DNA of 64,000 nt from Sphaerolaimus hirsutus (taxonomy: Eukaryota; Nematoda; Chromadorea; Monhysterida; Sphaerolaimidae). The translations under genes were made by a program, and so were the position numbers. Position 1 is the stretch's first letter. Each line of letters begins with the position of its first letter. Positions 13,601-23,236 of this stretch are shown in pieces. The notes below the pieces were generated by a model, which was not told where the DNA came from, ran no database searches, and saw only the letters and a program-made list of their open reading frames with translations. The stretch spans positions 15,837,147 through 15,901,146 of the forward strand of contig OZ038457.1 in NCBI GenBank assembly GCA_964036195.1, given 5' to 3'.

Positions 13601-16516
13601 AAAAGCCCATACAATGAACCCCCACGAACCCCCAAACCCCCTAAATTTTTTTTCCTAGCTATCTATCCCTCCAGAGGAGCGATTAGCCATCCCCCTGGAG
13701 GCTCAAAGTCTTGAATACTCCTGACATGCACAGCGGGTAAACATGCACAGAGGCACTGGCCCATCGCCAACACCCCTTCCCTACTATACACTGGCCAGGC
13801 GGTTTTTGGCAACTCACCACAGTGTGGGGCGCAGCGCTAAAAGTGTGTTAAAACATTACGGTCCCACACAAGTCCAGCACCTAATTGCATTTTTAAAAAA
13901 TGAACACTTTTGTGTTGTTTTAACACTTAAGTGTTTGATAATGTGACATAAATATGAAATATGAACTCTAAAAATATCTTATCCCACCCAAAACAGCCCA
14001 CCACATGAACCCCTCCCACCAGGTGGCTGACAAAAAATCACTTTTTACAACTTTTTCATTAGACACTTGAACGGCTGGTTTACAATAATTTATAGGGGAG
14101 GGTTAAAGGTCTTAAGTTGTGTAAAAAATCTTACCTCAAAAATGCCTTCATAAGAAAATTTGCTGGGGGTGAATTTCAAATTATAAAAATGACATCATTG
14201 CAGGAACAAAAAAAGGCAAAATTTACAATTTTAAATTTACCCCCAGCAAATTTTCTTATGAAGGTATTTTTGAGGTAAGGTTTTTTACACAATTTGAAAC
14301 CTTTAACCCTCCCCTATAAATTATTGTAAACCAGCATTTCAAGTGTTTAATAAAAAAAGTTGTAAAAAGTGATTTTTTGTCACCCACTTGGGGGAGGGGT
14401 TCATGTGGTGGGTGGTTTTAGGTTGGATAAGATATTTTTAGACAATATTTAATGCTTATTTCACATTGTCAACCACATTAGTGTTAAAACAACACAAACG
14501 TGTCCATTTTTTAAAATTCAATTGGATGCTGGACTTGTGTGGGACAGTAACATTTTAATAAATTTTAAACGTTGCACCCCACACTGTGGTGAGTTGCCAA
14601 AAACCGCCTGGCCAGTGTATAGTAGGGGAGGGGTGTTGGCAACACATCCCCAAAAATTTAGATTGATACCCCTCCCACAGCTGGAGGTACGGCACCCGCA
14701 GTGTAAGAAATCAGTTGGGGCCGGACCTGTGTGGGACGCTGCGACCCCTTCAATTCATGCGAAGTAGAGGGGGGTTGCGCCAATATCTACCCCAAGTTTC
14801 AGTTTCTGGCGCGTCCTAGAACTGTAGATAGGACATCAGAAGTAAAACAAAAAATTGGGGGCCGGACTTGATCGGGAAGGTGTTTATATAGCGATTTTTC
14901 CGGCTTTCCATCTAATAAATCATTTCTTTGTAACTTCCCCAGCTCTGGCCGTGCGTGGAGGCGGTGCGAGCGGGCGTGTGTTCAGTTCTGCGGTCGCACT
15001 GGCTGTCCATCTTCGCGTGCAACGAACTGCAGACGTTGATTAGCGGCGTGGATGCGGAGCTGGACGTGTCCGACATGCGCGCCAACACCGAGTGGCACCG
15101 CTCGCGCGCGCCCGACCCGCACAGAGAGGTTGGTGAGCTTCTGCGGCCAGCAATACGGCTGTTTAACGTTTGACGAAAACGAAACGATTAACGACTTTAT
15201 TTTTTCAAATAAAACTGTGTTTTCGCAAATATCATAGTGAGTTTCTGTGTCCCAATACGAATTTCTGTGGATTACCGCCATTTCTGACACAGACACACAA
15301 TTTCAAGACACTTCAAGACATAGAATTCATTCACAGACACTTCAAGACACAGAATTTCTTGAGAAAGACTTTGAGAAACTATACCCCAATTTTCGCTCAA
15401 AATTGCTATTTTTCATACCTTATTATACATTTTCACTTCCAAAATACTAGTTGTTGTTCCTATTTACCTATTTTCAGTTATTTTTAGTACTATATGCTCT
15501 TGTATACCCATTTTTAGCTATTTTACACCTACTTTTAGCGATTTTTCCCCCTTTTCGTCCTTATACACCCTGAAATAGCCTATATATCGAATCACCACAA
15601 CAACCCCCCAACCCCCCCAACCCCTGTGCACAGGTTACTTCCTCGTTTTTTACCACTGTGTCTTCGACTCACCACCACAGGCAGCCGACAACGACGAGCG
15701 TTTGCAGTCGGCCTTCTGGCGCGTCGTGTCGTCGCTCGACTCGCGGCAGCAACGCGCGCTGCTGCGCTTCGTGACCGGCTGCTCGCGCCCGCCGCTCACC
15801 GGCTTCAAAGACTTGCATCCGAAACTAGGCGTGCAGATTGTCGACGATGCGACCAGACTGCCTACCGCGGCCACCTGCATGAACTTGCTCAAGTTGCCCA
15901 GATATAAGGTGAGGGGGAGTGCGACACGTTTTTTCACGCGAAATTTTATTATTAGCAACAAAAAAATTTAGCGACCTTGTCAAAATGGCCAACGACAAAT
16001 TTCCTCTGGCTGACGACAAAAATTTTGTTTAAGCAATTTTATATCAAATGATATGACAAATTTGCTATTCGAAAAATTGAAATTTAAACTTTTAAAAGTT
16101 ATAATTTGAAAAAAAACCACTTTCATGCTATTGGAATGCTCTACAGTAACTACATGACGATAGAAGACATTTTAAGTACTTAAGGACTTAAAAGTACTCG
16201 GGGTCGGTGTGCTCTCAATTTTGTTGACACACGCTGCATTCACTGCTTCAGAACAATACTGGTCAATTTTTGTGTGTATAAATGCTCGTTTTTGAAGATG
16301 CTTAGTTACGCGGTGTTACAAATTGACGTTTATTTTACTGACAATTTTTTGACCGTGTCGTCAAGTTATTGAACTACCTATTTGCGCATCAAATGCACAT
16401 CTGGCACGCCGACAATGTGCTTATAAAAAGCGCCCGTTCCCTCGCAGGACGAAGACACGCTGCGATCTAAATTGGTCTACGCCATCAGCTCTGGTGCTGG
16501 ATTCGAGCTATCCTAG
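1680..16516 (+). CDS. UBE3C: UBE3C-type HECT E3 ubiquitin ligase (complete, 28 exons)
   Basis: HECT E3 ligase that takes ubiquitin from an E2 onto a catalytic cysteine and builds chains on proteasome-bound substrates. Proposed exons: 1680-1769, 1877-1982, 2111-2181, 2250-2321, 2983-3147, 3518-3614, 3689-3774, 6107-6168, 6234-6338, 6404-6485, 6762-6869, 7674-7832, 8493-8574, 8659-8797, 9439-9537, 9623-9830, 10194-10316, 10383-10496, 10584-10710, 10776-10999, 11094-11166, 11238-11325, 11580-11861, 12029-12119, 12634-12732, 14943-15128, 15681-15908, 16448-16516. All junctions are phase-consistent and give 1144 residues (human UBE3C is about 1083). An N-terminal IQ-like motif (LQAHFRGARRR, about residues 59-69) spans an exon junction. 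An acidic linker is encoded at 7674-7832. The HECT domain ends in TAATCMNLLKLP and the hallmark GFELS terminus; the catalytic Cys codon is 15876-15878 (residue 1112). UBE3B is less likely because TCMNLLKLP matches UBE3C better. The 3518-3614 donor is the weakest junction. Confidence 0.94.
2362..2764. mobile_element. hAT-like MITE, family A (5'-truncated copy)
   Basis: Intron insertion ending in CCTGGATACGTCCCTG at 2764. It has the family A G-run and C-run ends, the GGCGCC/ATGGCG middle and the GCGCGCAAGTGCGC core near 2457. The left end has lost its clean terminal repeat and only ATCTG remains as a possible target duplication. Confidence 0.7.
3900..5070. mobile_element. hAT-like MITE, family A, interrupted by a nested element
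   Basis: Starts with the C-run and GGACGTGCGCAGGGGG end, shares the 4030-4240 body with the copy at 7052-7495 in opposite orientation, and resumes at 5004 after a nested insertion. The right end decays near 5070 at the CCCCATTCGCCGG stretch. Lies in the 2.3-kb UBE3C intron 3775-6106. Confidence 0.7.
4234..5003. mobile_element. hAT-like element with TAGGGCTCGA ends, nested in family A
   Basis: 770-bp element starting TAGGGCTCGAAACTCGA and ending TCGAGTTCGAACCCTA. It is flanked by a perfect 8-bp duplication GCGCCATG (4226-4233 and 5004-5011) taken from the host family A element. Subterminal regions carry many GAGTCGAGTC repeats. It has the shared palindromic core ATGCGCGCTCGCGCAC near 4763. 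No coding capacity. Confidence 0.85.
5800..5935. mobile_element. family A terminal fragment
   Basis: Contains the family A end (CTCGCCGGCCTCCGTAAACA, a C-run, then CTCAAAAATCCTGCGTACG and TCCCTG). Only this end is recognisable. Confidence 0.55.
6517..6671. mobile_element. short inverted-repeat MITE (CACGCTAGTTG ends)
   Basis: Imperfect hairpin: ACACGCTAGTTGGCATCGAC on the left and GTCGATGTCAACTAGCGTGT on the right. The same family occurs at 31594-31796 and 47342-47572. Sits in a UBE3C intron. Confidence 0.7.
7052..7495. mobile_element. hAT-like MITE, family A, with perfect 8-bp TSD
   Basis: 444-bp element beginning CAGGGACGTACGCAGGATTT, with the partner end GTACGCCCTTG. It is flanked by TACTAGAG at 7044-7051 and 7496-7503. 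Internal GGCGCCAGCG/GCCATGGCG palindromes and the GCGCGCTTGCGCGC core (7350-7363). No open frame of note. Confidence 0.9.
8049..8453. mobile_element. hAT-like MITE, family C (gggatagatagctg type)
   Basis: 405-bp element with CAGG and CCCCTG termini, flanked by GTGTGGAC (8041-8048) and GCGTGGAC (8454-8461), 7 of 8 matching. Its hallmark is paired copies of GCTATCTATC next to C-runs at both ends. Confidence 0.8.
9077..9411. mobile_element. hAT-like MITE, family A, with perfect 8-bp TSD
   Basis: 335-bp element beginning CAGGGACGTATCCAGGATTT and ending GGATACGGCCCTG, flanked by perfect GTCTTGAC copies (9069-9076 and 9412-9419). It has the GCGCGTTTGCGCGC core near 9287. It ends 27 bp before the UBE3C exon at 9439. 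Confidence 0.92.
9852..10130. repeat. GGTGC-rich intron repeat
   Basis: Low-complexity stretch rich in GGTGCC/GGTACC-like words between exons 9623-9830 and 10194-10316. AAAGGGTCCGGTGCCC on the left and CCGGTGCCTTTAAA on the right resemble terminal inverted repeats. Similar DNA occurs near 240-350 and 59858-59960. Confidence 0.5.
11341..11534. mobile_element. short TA-flanked MITE (mariner-like ends)
   Basis: 194-bp inverted repeat: TATACTCGGCGGACATCACA at one end and the imperfect reverse complement, closing CTGTCCGCCGAGTATA, at the other. A TA target is likely. Removing it would leave an intron of about 60 bp, close to the gene's short introns. Confidence 0.8.
12151..12578. mobile_element. 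hairpin MITE in UBE3C intron
   Basis: About 428-bp palindrome: TAAGCCGGAATTACAGCTCA at the left and TGAGCTGTAATTCCGGCTTT at the right, with matching inner arms (GACGTGAAATGATGACGTCG). A more diverged element with GCCGGAGTTACAGCACAAC ends lies at about 60515-60985. Confidence 0.8.
12759..12958. other. assembly gap of 200 N
   Basis: A run of exactly 200 N inside the UBE3C intron between exons 12634-12732 and 14943-15128. The round size suggests a scaffolding gap of unknown true length. Frame and HECT length are continuous across it, so it probably hides only intron DNA. Confidence 0.95.
13140..13312. repeat. palindromic CCCATTCCGCA / TGCGGGATGGGC repeat cluster
   Basis: Multiple short units reading CCCATTCCGCAAATG or CCCATCCCGCAAAT point one way left of about 13215 and the other way to its right, so the region folds into a large hairpin. 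Non-coding; lies in the UBE3C intron just after the gap. Confidence 0.75.
13318..14690. mobile_element. large foldback element, about 1.3 kb
   Basis: A long palindrome centred near 14205. Left-arm segments CCAGCTGTGGGAGGGGTATA (near 13322) and CACTGGCCAGGCGGTTTTTG (near 13790) reappear reverse-complemented near 14600 and 14680. Inner arms carry AATTTGCTGGGGGT and ACCCCCAGCAAATT. The left arm is broken by a later insertion (13370-13745). Confidence 0.8.
13370..13745. mobile_element. family C-like insertion inside the foldback left arm
   Basis: Inserted between two copies of ATCGCCAAC. It has outer arms CTCTGTGCATGTTTACCC and GGGTAAACATGCACAGAG and a core like family C (TAGCTATCTATCCCTCC). Its absence from the right arm shows it arrived after the palindrome formed. 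Confidence 0.7.
15390..15625. mobile_element. family C fragment
   Basis: Resembles the family C interior (TTTTCGCTCAAAATTGCTAT, TACTTTTAGCGATTTTT, and the CCCCCAACCCCCCCAACCCC run) without the CTATCTATC ends. Intron of UBE3C. Confidence 0.55.
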
Positions 16517-19198
16517 CTCCTACCGTTGTTCGTCCCCGGTTGATTGTCAGTGTGATACCTTTACCCAAAGTAATTTTTCGCAGCGATGCATGTTGTCGAA
16601 ACGTGTAAAGTTACTTTCTACGTGATATTTGTGTACATAATTACGTATCGAAATACATAGACCGTTGTATTTGGTGGGTACTTATTTGCTATTTACATGC
16701 GACTAGGTAGGCATCACTCGCTTTGTCAAGGTCCCTTAGACCCCGAGCGACAAATTTCAAATGGTATATATCGAACGAACTTTAAGATACCTTGTCAACT
16801 CGTAAAGTCGAGGTCCGGGTGCCCTGAAACCATTTTACCAAAAACTTGACGGGATGCGGGTTCATTTTGAAACCTACCCTGGCTGGCATTGTGGATTGGG
16901 CCTATTTATTTACTACGGAGAAAATCAAACCAACTTAAAAAATACTATGCTGGAGAAAGGACTAAGTCAGGATATTTCAGGTCTCACCCCTGGCTACGGC
17001 CTTGTGTTGAAGTATCAGGAAATCGATTGCCGCATACAGAATTTGTCTTATTTCCAGTAGTTCACAACCGAAGTTTCCGAAGCTTATAAATCTGTTTTGA
17101 ACACGTTCAGTTTACCTGAGATGTGTATAAACATTGCCAGTTTGGAAATTTCGGGTGTCAACTAGTATGTCCTGGGAGTCACAGAATACTTGAATTTTCA
17201 GTAAGCAGAGTGTATTCACAGTTTATTAGTATTTACGTGTAGACTGAAAACGTGCGCACACGATACTACTGAAGAGTAAATATTTCAAGTATTTTTCTTC
17301 CATTACTAAATGTAACATTGCAGTTCAAATGAAAAACAGCTGTCACTGAGTTCTTTAAATTGTAATTTGTCCAACCCGGTTGTTATACACTACCGCGGCC
17401 ATCACGTTCAGATTTACGACGTGTGCAAAGTCATAATTTTGCATTTTTTATTTAATGTCTTGTCATTTTTCTGTCTAAAAGTCCGCTTAAAAATCACACT
17501 GGCGGTTTAGTGAACGCCCTACGACCCTGCAACACGTGAGCCCGCGGAAAATTTGCATGAAAATCTAATCAGGTTTCTTTTCACTTCTCATCTATCTTAT
17601 CTGCTACCATGTTCCACGCAGCTCTAGGTAAATCTATTCAACTTGTCCAGAGACCCTCCCACTCCGCAGACAGTTGCACAGTGGGCTTTGCTTCCACGCG
17701 CTAGCGCGTGTGATGTGTGCCGTTTCAGACGCCGGCCGTTCTATGGCTGCGAATCGGTTTGCGCGCTGCGGCCGCGGTCCAATGTCCCCGTTGCAGCTGC
17801 AACGTTTCTCGGTTGGTTTGCTAGATTGATTGCCGCCCTGGTTTTTGCTTGCCTGTTTCCGGTGTTGCGTGGGGGTCATTTGTTATTTCTGCAGTCTGGT
17901 GCCTCTCGCGGAAATACTTTTTTCGATGCAGCTGGGGCTGTTTCCGCGCCGTGTGATGTGACATTTTTTGCAAATTTACTTTTCGCTTTAACTTTCCGTG
18001 TCCCTAGCACGTTACGTATCACTTGACCATTTGGCTGGAATTTGCCCCCGCCATACTAAGTTTTCCCTACGTCATAAGTATTCTACGCACTTTTTGAGAA
18101 GCCTTGCGCTAAGCCCCTTAAGATTTTGACGTCACTAAGCCTGCGCTCACATAAATGACAATGTGGTTTCTACTACACTACAGGGTGTTAGCTAAGACAG
18201 CTGAGAAGTGACTACTCTACTCGCACAGATGTGTCTGTTTCACTACTCTTTGAGCGTATTTATGTGCGACGACATATCGATCGTGCGTTGCCCTGCCAGC
18301 CTTACTAAAAAGCTGCGTTCTAGTAGCATGTTTGCTTTGAGCGTTTGTCGGGATTAAATGGTTTTTGCACTGCCAGAGTCGTCGTGTTTTTTTCAGTTCT
18401 CTGGGAATAAGTAGTTTTGAAACTGAATCTTTCTCATCATTGCAATGTGCGTGGGTGGGGGTAGTGTTTGTTAAATACGTATGTAGTTTTGCGCTTCGTG
18501 AATTAGTAATCTCTACCGCAAATATTTAGGATTGCAACCTGACGCCAATATCTAAAATTTCTCTCAACATAGTTTAGACTTTAGAATTTAGATTTAAATT
18601 TAAATATTTTGTGAATGCAATCTGTGCGAAGTGGTTTGCTGTTTCAAAGCAGCTTCTTACTAACATCTGTACTTTCATTTTACTTTTTGATTAAACTGGT
18701 AGTTATACCTGGGTTTTTTCAAACGATTTTTTATAAAAAAACTTTTTTTCAAAGCTGACAAACATGGTCATGAGTCATCATATACAGGTATGCATGTGCC
18801 AGTACTTTGTGATGTTATATTTATATAGCTATAGAATGGCTACGAAGCATCATAGCATTTTAAGTGGTGATTTCTGTCAAAAAAGTCCAGTTTTATGTCA
18901 ACTCGTTACGTATATCGCCTTTTGTCGAATGTTTATGACTTAAAGTGAAGTTGGATAGTGCCTAGAAATTTGTTAGGCTAACATTGAGAGATGTTTCATA
19001 CTGTGGAAGTATACACCATGCTATTTCTGGTTCTTTAACCCGAAACCTGACGATTTGAAACCCCCAAACATAACATTTCCTTAATTGAACTCGTTAACCA
19101 ACCCAAACTTTTCTCAACCCGAACACGAACATTTGGAAAATTCAGTCGGGGCCGGCTTGTTTTTTTTGCACGTAGGCTAAAACACATTCAACATTATT
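16517..19198. other. UBE3C 3' flank, no gene recognised
   Basis: Probably holds the 3' UTR just after the stop codon at 16514-16516, but no canonical AATAAA is close enough to place its end. A GC-richer patch at 17620-18030 has a 127-codon open frame on the + strand with no domain I recognise. A family A-like end fragment (CCCCTGGCTACGGCCTTG) lies near 16986. Otherwise AT-rich. Confidence 0.5.
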
Positions 19199-19459
19199 TA
19201 CCGTATTTCTTCTAATAGAACAGCATACCTCCAATAGAACGGCGCCTCCAATAGAACGGCAGGTTTTGGCACATTTTTGCGCTCACAGAAACAATAGAAC
19301 GGCAGCCTCCAATAGAACGGCACCTCCAATAGAACGGCACCTCCACTAGAACGGCAGGTAGAAATCATCTTTGGAGTGTGCTAAAAGACAGAAATAAATT
19401 GAATAAAAAAGTTGACGAAAAAAATAAAACGGCGCTCTTCTATTAGAAGAAATACGGTA
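19199..19459. repeat. TACCGTATTTC inverted-repeat element with 17-bp tandem units
   Basis: Begins TACCGTATTTCTTCTAATAG and ends CTATTAGAAGAAATACGGTA. Inside are about six copies of a roughly 17-bp unit like CACCTCCAATAGAACGG (19229-19355). Related by its ends to the CCGTATTTCCTCGAA family elsewhere in the window. Confidence 0.75.
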
Positions 19460-19627
19460 GTAACAACATGAGCGCAGATGATTATACTGTTTTGCAGTGC
19501 CGGTGGACGCCTGGTGCAGCTACGCAGGCGCGTGCCTATTATAAGTAAGCGACCAATTTCCCATCCCTGCGCTTTGTCCCAAAAAGTTTTACCACGGACC
19601 GTGGGGGGTCGCCGCGGCCGGCGCGTG

Positions 19628-20277
19628 TAGGGTTGGCCGATGTTTTTTTTTTTTAAAAACGTTGTTTTTTTTTAAAAAACATGACGTCCGAAATGTTTTT
19701 TTTTTTAAAAAAACATCGGCCGAAATTTTTAGTACTAAGCACTAGGTATTTTGCAAAATTTTTGCGCGCAAGCGCGCAATTTCACACACAAATTGACATT
19801 GGTGGTTGTTTTCATTGGTTTTGTTGCATTTTTAGTATCAAAACATCCATTTCTATGTGCTACCATGGGTGAATAAGCCGACATATGTTGCTGTAATATA
19901 GAATATTGAGGTAATGTGCTTCTATGTACCTCCACAGTGTGTAACTTCACTCCCAAAGTAACAACCTCCTTTTATAACCTTGTTTGATCACCATTCCGTG
20001 CCAAACTTTACCTGAAGTCACGAACATTCGACTATAAGGCGATATACAAACGATATGTCGACGAAAAATGGATATTTTTGACACAAATCACCACTTATAA
20101 TGCTATCCCATGGCTCCACAGCCATTATATGGTCATATTTAACATCACAGAGTATTGCCAGTGTCTGATATACCTATATATGTTGACACTAGGTCATATC
20201 TGGGAGCTTTAAAAAAAAAACGTTTTTTTTTTAAAAAAAACATCGAGTTAAAAAAAAACGTTTTTTTTCCAACCCTA
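19628..20277. mobile_element. hAT-like MITE, family B (TAGGGTTGG), perfect 8-bp TSD
   Basis: 650-bp element beginning TAGGGTTGGCCGATG and ending TTTTCCAACCCTA, flanked by perfect GGCGCGTG at 19620-19627 and 20278-20285. Both ends are packed with AAAACGTTTT-type homopolymer arms. The core has GCGCGCAAGCGCGC at 19763-19776. Confidence 0.92.
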
Positions 20278-20479
20278 GGCGCGTGTGTTCTATTTATTTC
20301 CTGCAGTTGGGCTTATGCACATTAAACAGAATAGTGTTTTCCAAGCGATCAATCTAAGGAGTCGACTAAAATGCTACTATTTATGTTCCATTTTCAAACT
20401 TCCAGTTTTTCGTTGTTGCAGCCACAACATGATTCCGTTTTCGTTGGGGCGGCCTGCTAAATAAAGTTACTTACACTAA

Positions 20480-20940
20480 ATGCTAGAATAAGAAATGAAT
20501 GCCGAATAAGAAATGAATGCCACCCTTGCATAACAACCCCCTGCGTAACAACCCTTGAATGAATGAATAACTCCCCCCGTTGGCCGTGTGAGGAAAAAAT
20601 AACTCCCCCTTGAAAAACTCTCCTTTTGAAAAACTTCCCTTCTGTGATGGGCGCAAAACATGCTGCAAAGGGTGAAAAAACGATCGATCTAGTCAGACAG
20701 CATAAAAAGCTACGAGTGCAAATGCAGTGCACTGCAGTACAAAAATACGAGAGAATCTTAACCTTCCACAGTGGCATTTGTATGATGAATAGAGTCCCAA
20801 GTTTCCTTGAAACTCCTGAGGAAAAAGTGACTCCATCCCTCGAACAACTCCCCCCCTTGAATAAACCCCCCCCCCCCTCAAAAACTCTGACGAAAAAATT
20901 ACTCCCCTGGGGTCTTATTCGAGCATTAGCGGTATGTTTT
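20480..20940. repeat. C-rich, TACCGTATTT-family-related stretch
   Basis: Repeats of AATAACTCCCCC- and AAAAACTCTGACGAAAAAAT-type words, as in the CCGTATTTCCTCGAA family, but without clear terminal repeats. Confidence 0.45.
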
Positions 20941-20957
20941 ATGCTTGAGCAATATCA

Positions 20958-21725
20958 TCTGGGGCCAGTTCCGCAAGTAGACAAGTTAAGAGTTGAGTTA
21001 AAGGTTAAAAGTTGAGTCAAAAGTTGAGTTAAAAGTTAAGAGTTGAGTTAAAGGTTAAAAGTTGAGTCAAAAGTTGAGTTAAAAGTTAAGAGTTGAGTTA
21101 AAGGTTAAAAGTTGAGTCAAAAGTTGAGTTAAAAGTTAAGAGTTGAGTTAAAGGTTAAAAGTTGAGTCAAAAGTTGAGTTAAAAGTTAAGAGTTGAGTTA
21201 AAGGTTAAAAAATGAGTTAAAAGTTGATTTAATTAGACAAATGGGTCATTCGTTGCAGAAGCGCGATACGCTGATCTTCAATCATATTTTGTCCCCGCAC
21301 GGCCATTTCGGAACAACGTTCGGCGATTTTTTCTTTTTTTAGCGATAATTTTTTTGGATACGTTATTTTCAAATGACGTGCATACAACATTGGCACCATG
21401 CCAGCGAACAGCCGTATCGATACCAATTTCATATTTTTATTTTTTTATATTTTTTTACCATCATTTTCCACTTGTCTCTTAACTCAACTCTTAACTCAAC
21501 TTTTAACTCTTAACTCAACTTTTAACTCTTAACTCAACTTTTAACTCTTAACTCAACTTTTAACCTTTAACTCAACTTTTAACTTTTCTCTTAAATTTTA
21601 ACTTTTCTCTTAAACTTTAACTTTTCTCTTAAACTTTAACTTTACTCTTAACTCGCCATTTGTCTTTTTACTCAACTCTTAACTTTTAACTCTTAACTTG
21701 TCCACTTGCGGAACCGGCACCAGGT
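20958..21725. mobile_element. foldback element with GTTAAGAGTTGAGTT tandem arms
   Basis: Starts GGGGCCAGTTCCGCAAGTAG and ends CCACTTGCGGAACCGGCACC. The left arm is a tandem array of a roughly 48-bp unit (20985-21210) built from GAGTTGAGTTAAAGGTTAAA. The right arm (21474-21705) is the reverse complement with shorter units. The unique centre encodes the ORF at 21229-21432. A second element with the same ends lies at 59043-59684. Confidence 0.8.
21229..21432 (-). CDS. hypothetical 67-residue ORF in the centre of a foldback element
   Basis: Minus-strand frame of 67 codons between the two repeat arms. It is basic in the middle (TYPKKLSLKKEKIAER) and has a hydrophobic start (SIRLFAGMVPMLYA). I recognise no domain. 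It could be the tail of a captured host exon, a relic of the element's own gene, or a chance frame; the repeat arms have no comparable frame. Low confidence that it is expressed. Confidence 0.25.
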   Translation of the reverse strand: MKLVSIRLFAGMVPMLYARHLKITYPKKLSLKKEKIAERCSEMAVRGQNMIEDQRIALLQRMTHLSN

Positions 21726-23236
21726 CGCGTTTACGAGCGCCAGACGGCCCCGCTGTGCTCCGGGGAGCGCTTGGGCAAGCCCGGCCATTAGTCAGCCGCG
21801 TGTCTGCGCCCGGGTCCGAGCTCGCAGCTAGGTTGTTGACTGATTGCGTCCGCCATTTCGTAAATATTTGTTTGCCGCGATGCCCCGCCCGGATGGCCCG
21901 GCGCCGAACTTCACGTGAAGCGCTATAGTTCGCGTGTTTAACTGTCGCTGTACCCGGTCACTGACTGGTTTCACAACGTTCCCGTGAACAACATAATTAG
22001 CTGTTTTGCCCGCGATTGAATCATCCTGGTCGAGGCGGCGGTGTATCCAACCCACATTGCCATGCTGAGCTTAATCGCGAGAAATATCACATCGCTGGCA
22101 ATTTTGCACGGGCAATTTCCCTAAGCGATCAAGTGACATGAAAACTGGTAAGACAAGGAACTAAGATTGGAAAACAACTAGGTTTTTTTCTCATCGGCCC
22201 GCTTTTTACTAAAAAAATGTTTTTTAATGGCCGGACATCCTAGACATTTAAATCATGTTTTTGAATGTCCTTTAAAATCACTAGTTTGAGTTATGTACTT
22301 ACAGCTATTTGTCTCTCCCGAAGCACAGAATTTATCTACTATTTTTCGACCACCCCCCCCCAAGTCGACCAAAATCTATTTTCAGTAACTTGTTTACATA
22401 AACCATAAAACTTGAAAACATATAATTGAGGCAGTTTTTCCCAATTGAGACTTTTCACACATTTCTAAACAGGATTTCATGGACAACCATTTTCTACCAT
22501 ATACATTGAGAACAGTGGGTTAAGAACTCATTGGGGCATGTCCATTGGACACGCTTCACCTGCAGGGTGGAACAAAGCGTTAAACGCGATTTGCACAAAA
22601 TCAGTTTCTGGACTAAGGACCTTTACAAGTAGACGCCTAAAATGCAATACCCCCTGTAGCCTCAAATATACCTTTTATTTATTCCCTGTCAATTTCTCCT
22701 GTATACGTTTTGTTGTTTTTAACGCAGAAAATATTGTGTCGCTCTTTGAGAAATCTTAGATGTTGTTTAGATTGTTACCCTGATATGCGCTGTTTATTTA
22801 CCTACAGAGATATGTCTGTGACACGTGTCACGTAAACACTATGACAACATTAAGCCATAAATCTCTAGGCAAACATTTTTTATTGTGAATGCGCCAGACT
22901 TTATTTATTGGGTCTGACACTGCCGTGCATACAATTTTTTTATGTTCTCTCAGTCGTGCCATCTCTAGCCCATATTCAGTAGTTTCCAATGGGTGGCTCC
23001 CCTATGAAATTTTTTTTTGTTATCTATCCTTCCGTAGGAGCGATTTGCTGTGTCCTGGACCCCCGCGACCCCGGAGACCCCTGTTCGCATTCGCATCGCG
23101 TACATCTTAGCCAGTTATCAAAACACAACCCACCTCGCATTATCCGCTCACATCCCAAAAAGTGGACACAAATACACGCTAGCTATCGCCCGCGCTTGCA
23201 GACCGCAACTGGGTGCTTTGCCCAATCGCTCGGCCC
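21726..23236. other. 5' flank of SARM1
   Basis: A GC-rich patch at 21720-21930 could be a CpG-type promoter or an untranslated first exon, but I see no defining motif. A family C fragment with TTATCTATCCTTCC and AGACCCCTG lies near 23020-23085. An acceptor-like TTGCAG at about 23196-23201 precedes the proposed first coding exon, so upstream untranslated or coding exons are possible. Confidence 0.4.

Larger units (their letters stand above)
11094..16516 (+). other. UBE3C: HECT catalytic domain exons of UBE3C
   Basis: Eight exons encode the HECT fold. The N-lobe runs from IDIRVRRTHLFEDAF (11094) through GIDGGGIFREFLSELLK (split between 11238-11325 and 11580-11861), GRMLGKLIYE and the LDPVLYKNLLSLKSFEGD segment. 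The C-lobe carries FVTGCSRPPLTGFKDL and the catalytic cysteine. Exons 12634-12732 and 14943-15128 join in frame across the assembly gap. The joined length matches human UBE3C as recalled, so no coding exon seems lost in the gap. Confidence 0.93.

Noticed and set aside
17643-18026. 127-codon frame downstream of UBE3C
   Set aside because: No domain, no family resemblance, no splice support. Probably chance in a GC-rich patch, though left noted in the flank entry.
20985-21210. Regular repeats considered as a CRISPR-like array
   Set aside because: The units are contiguous tandem copies without unique spacers, inside a eukaryotic foldback element.
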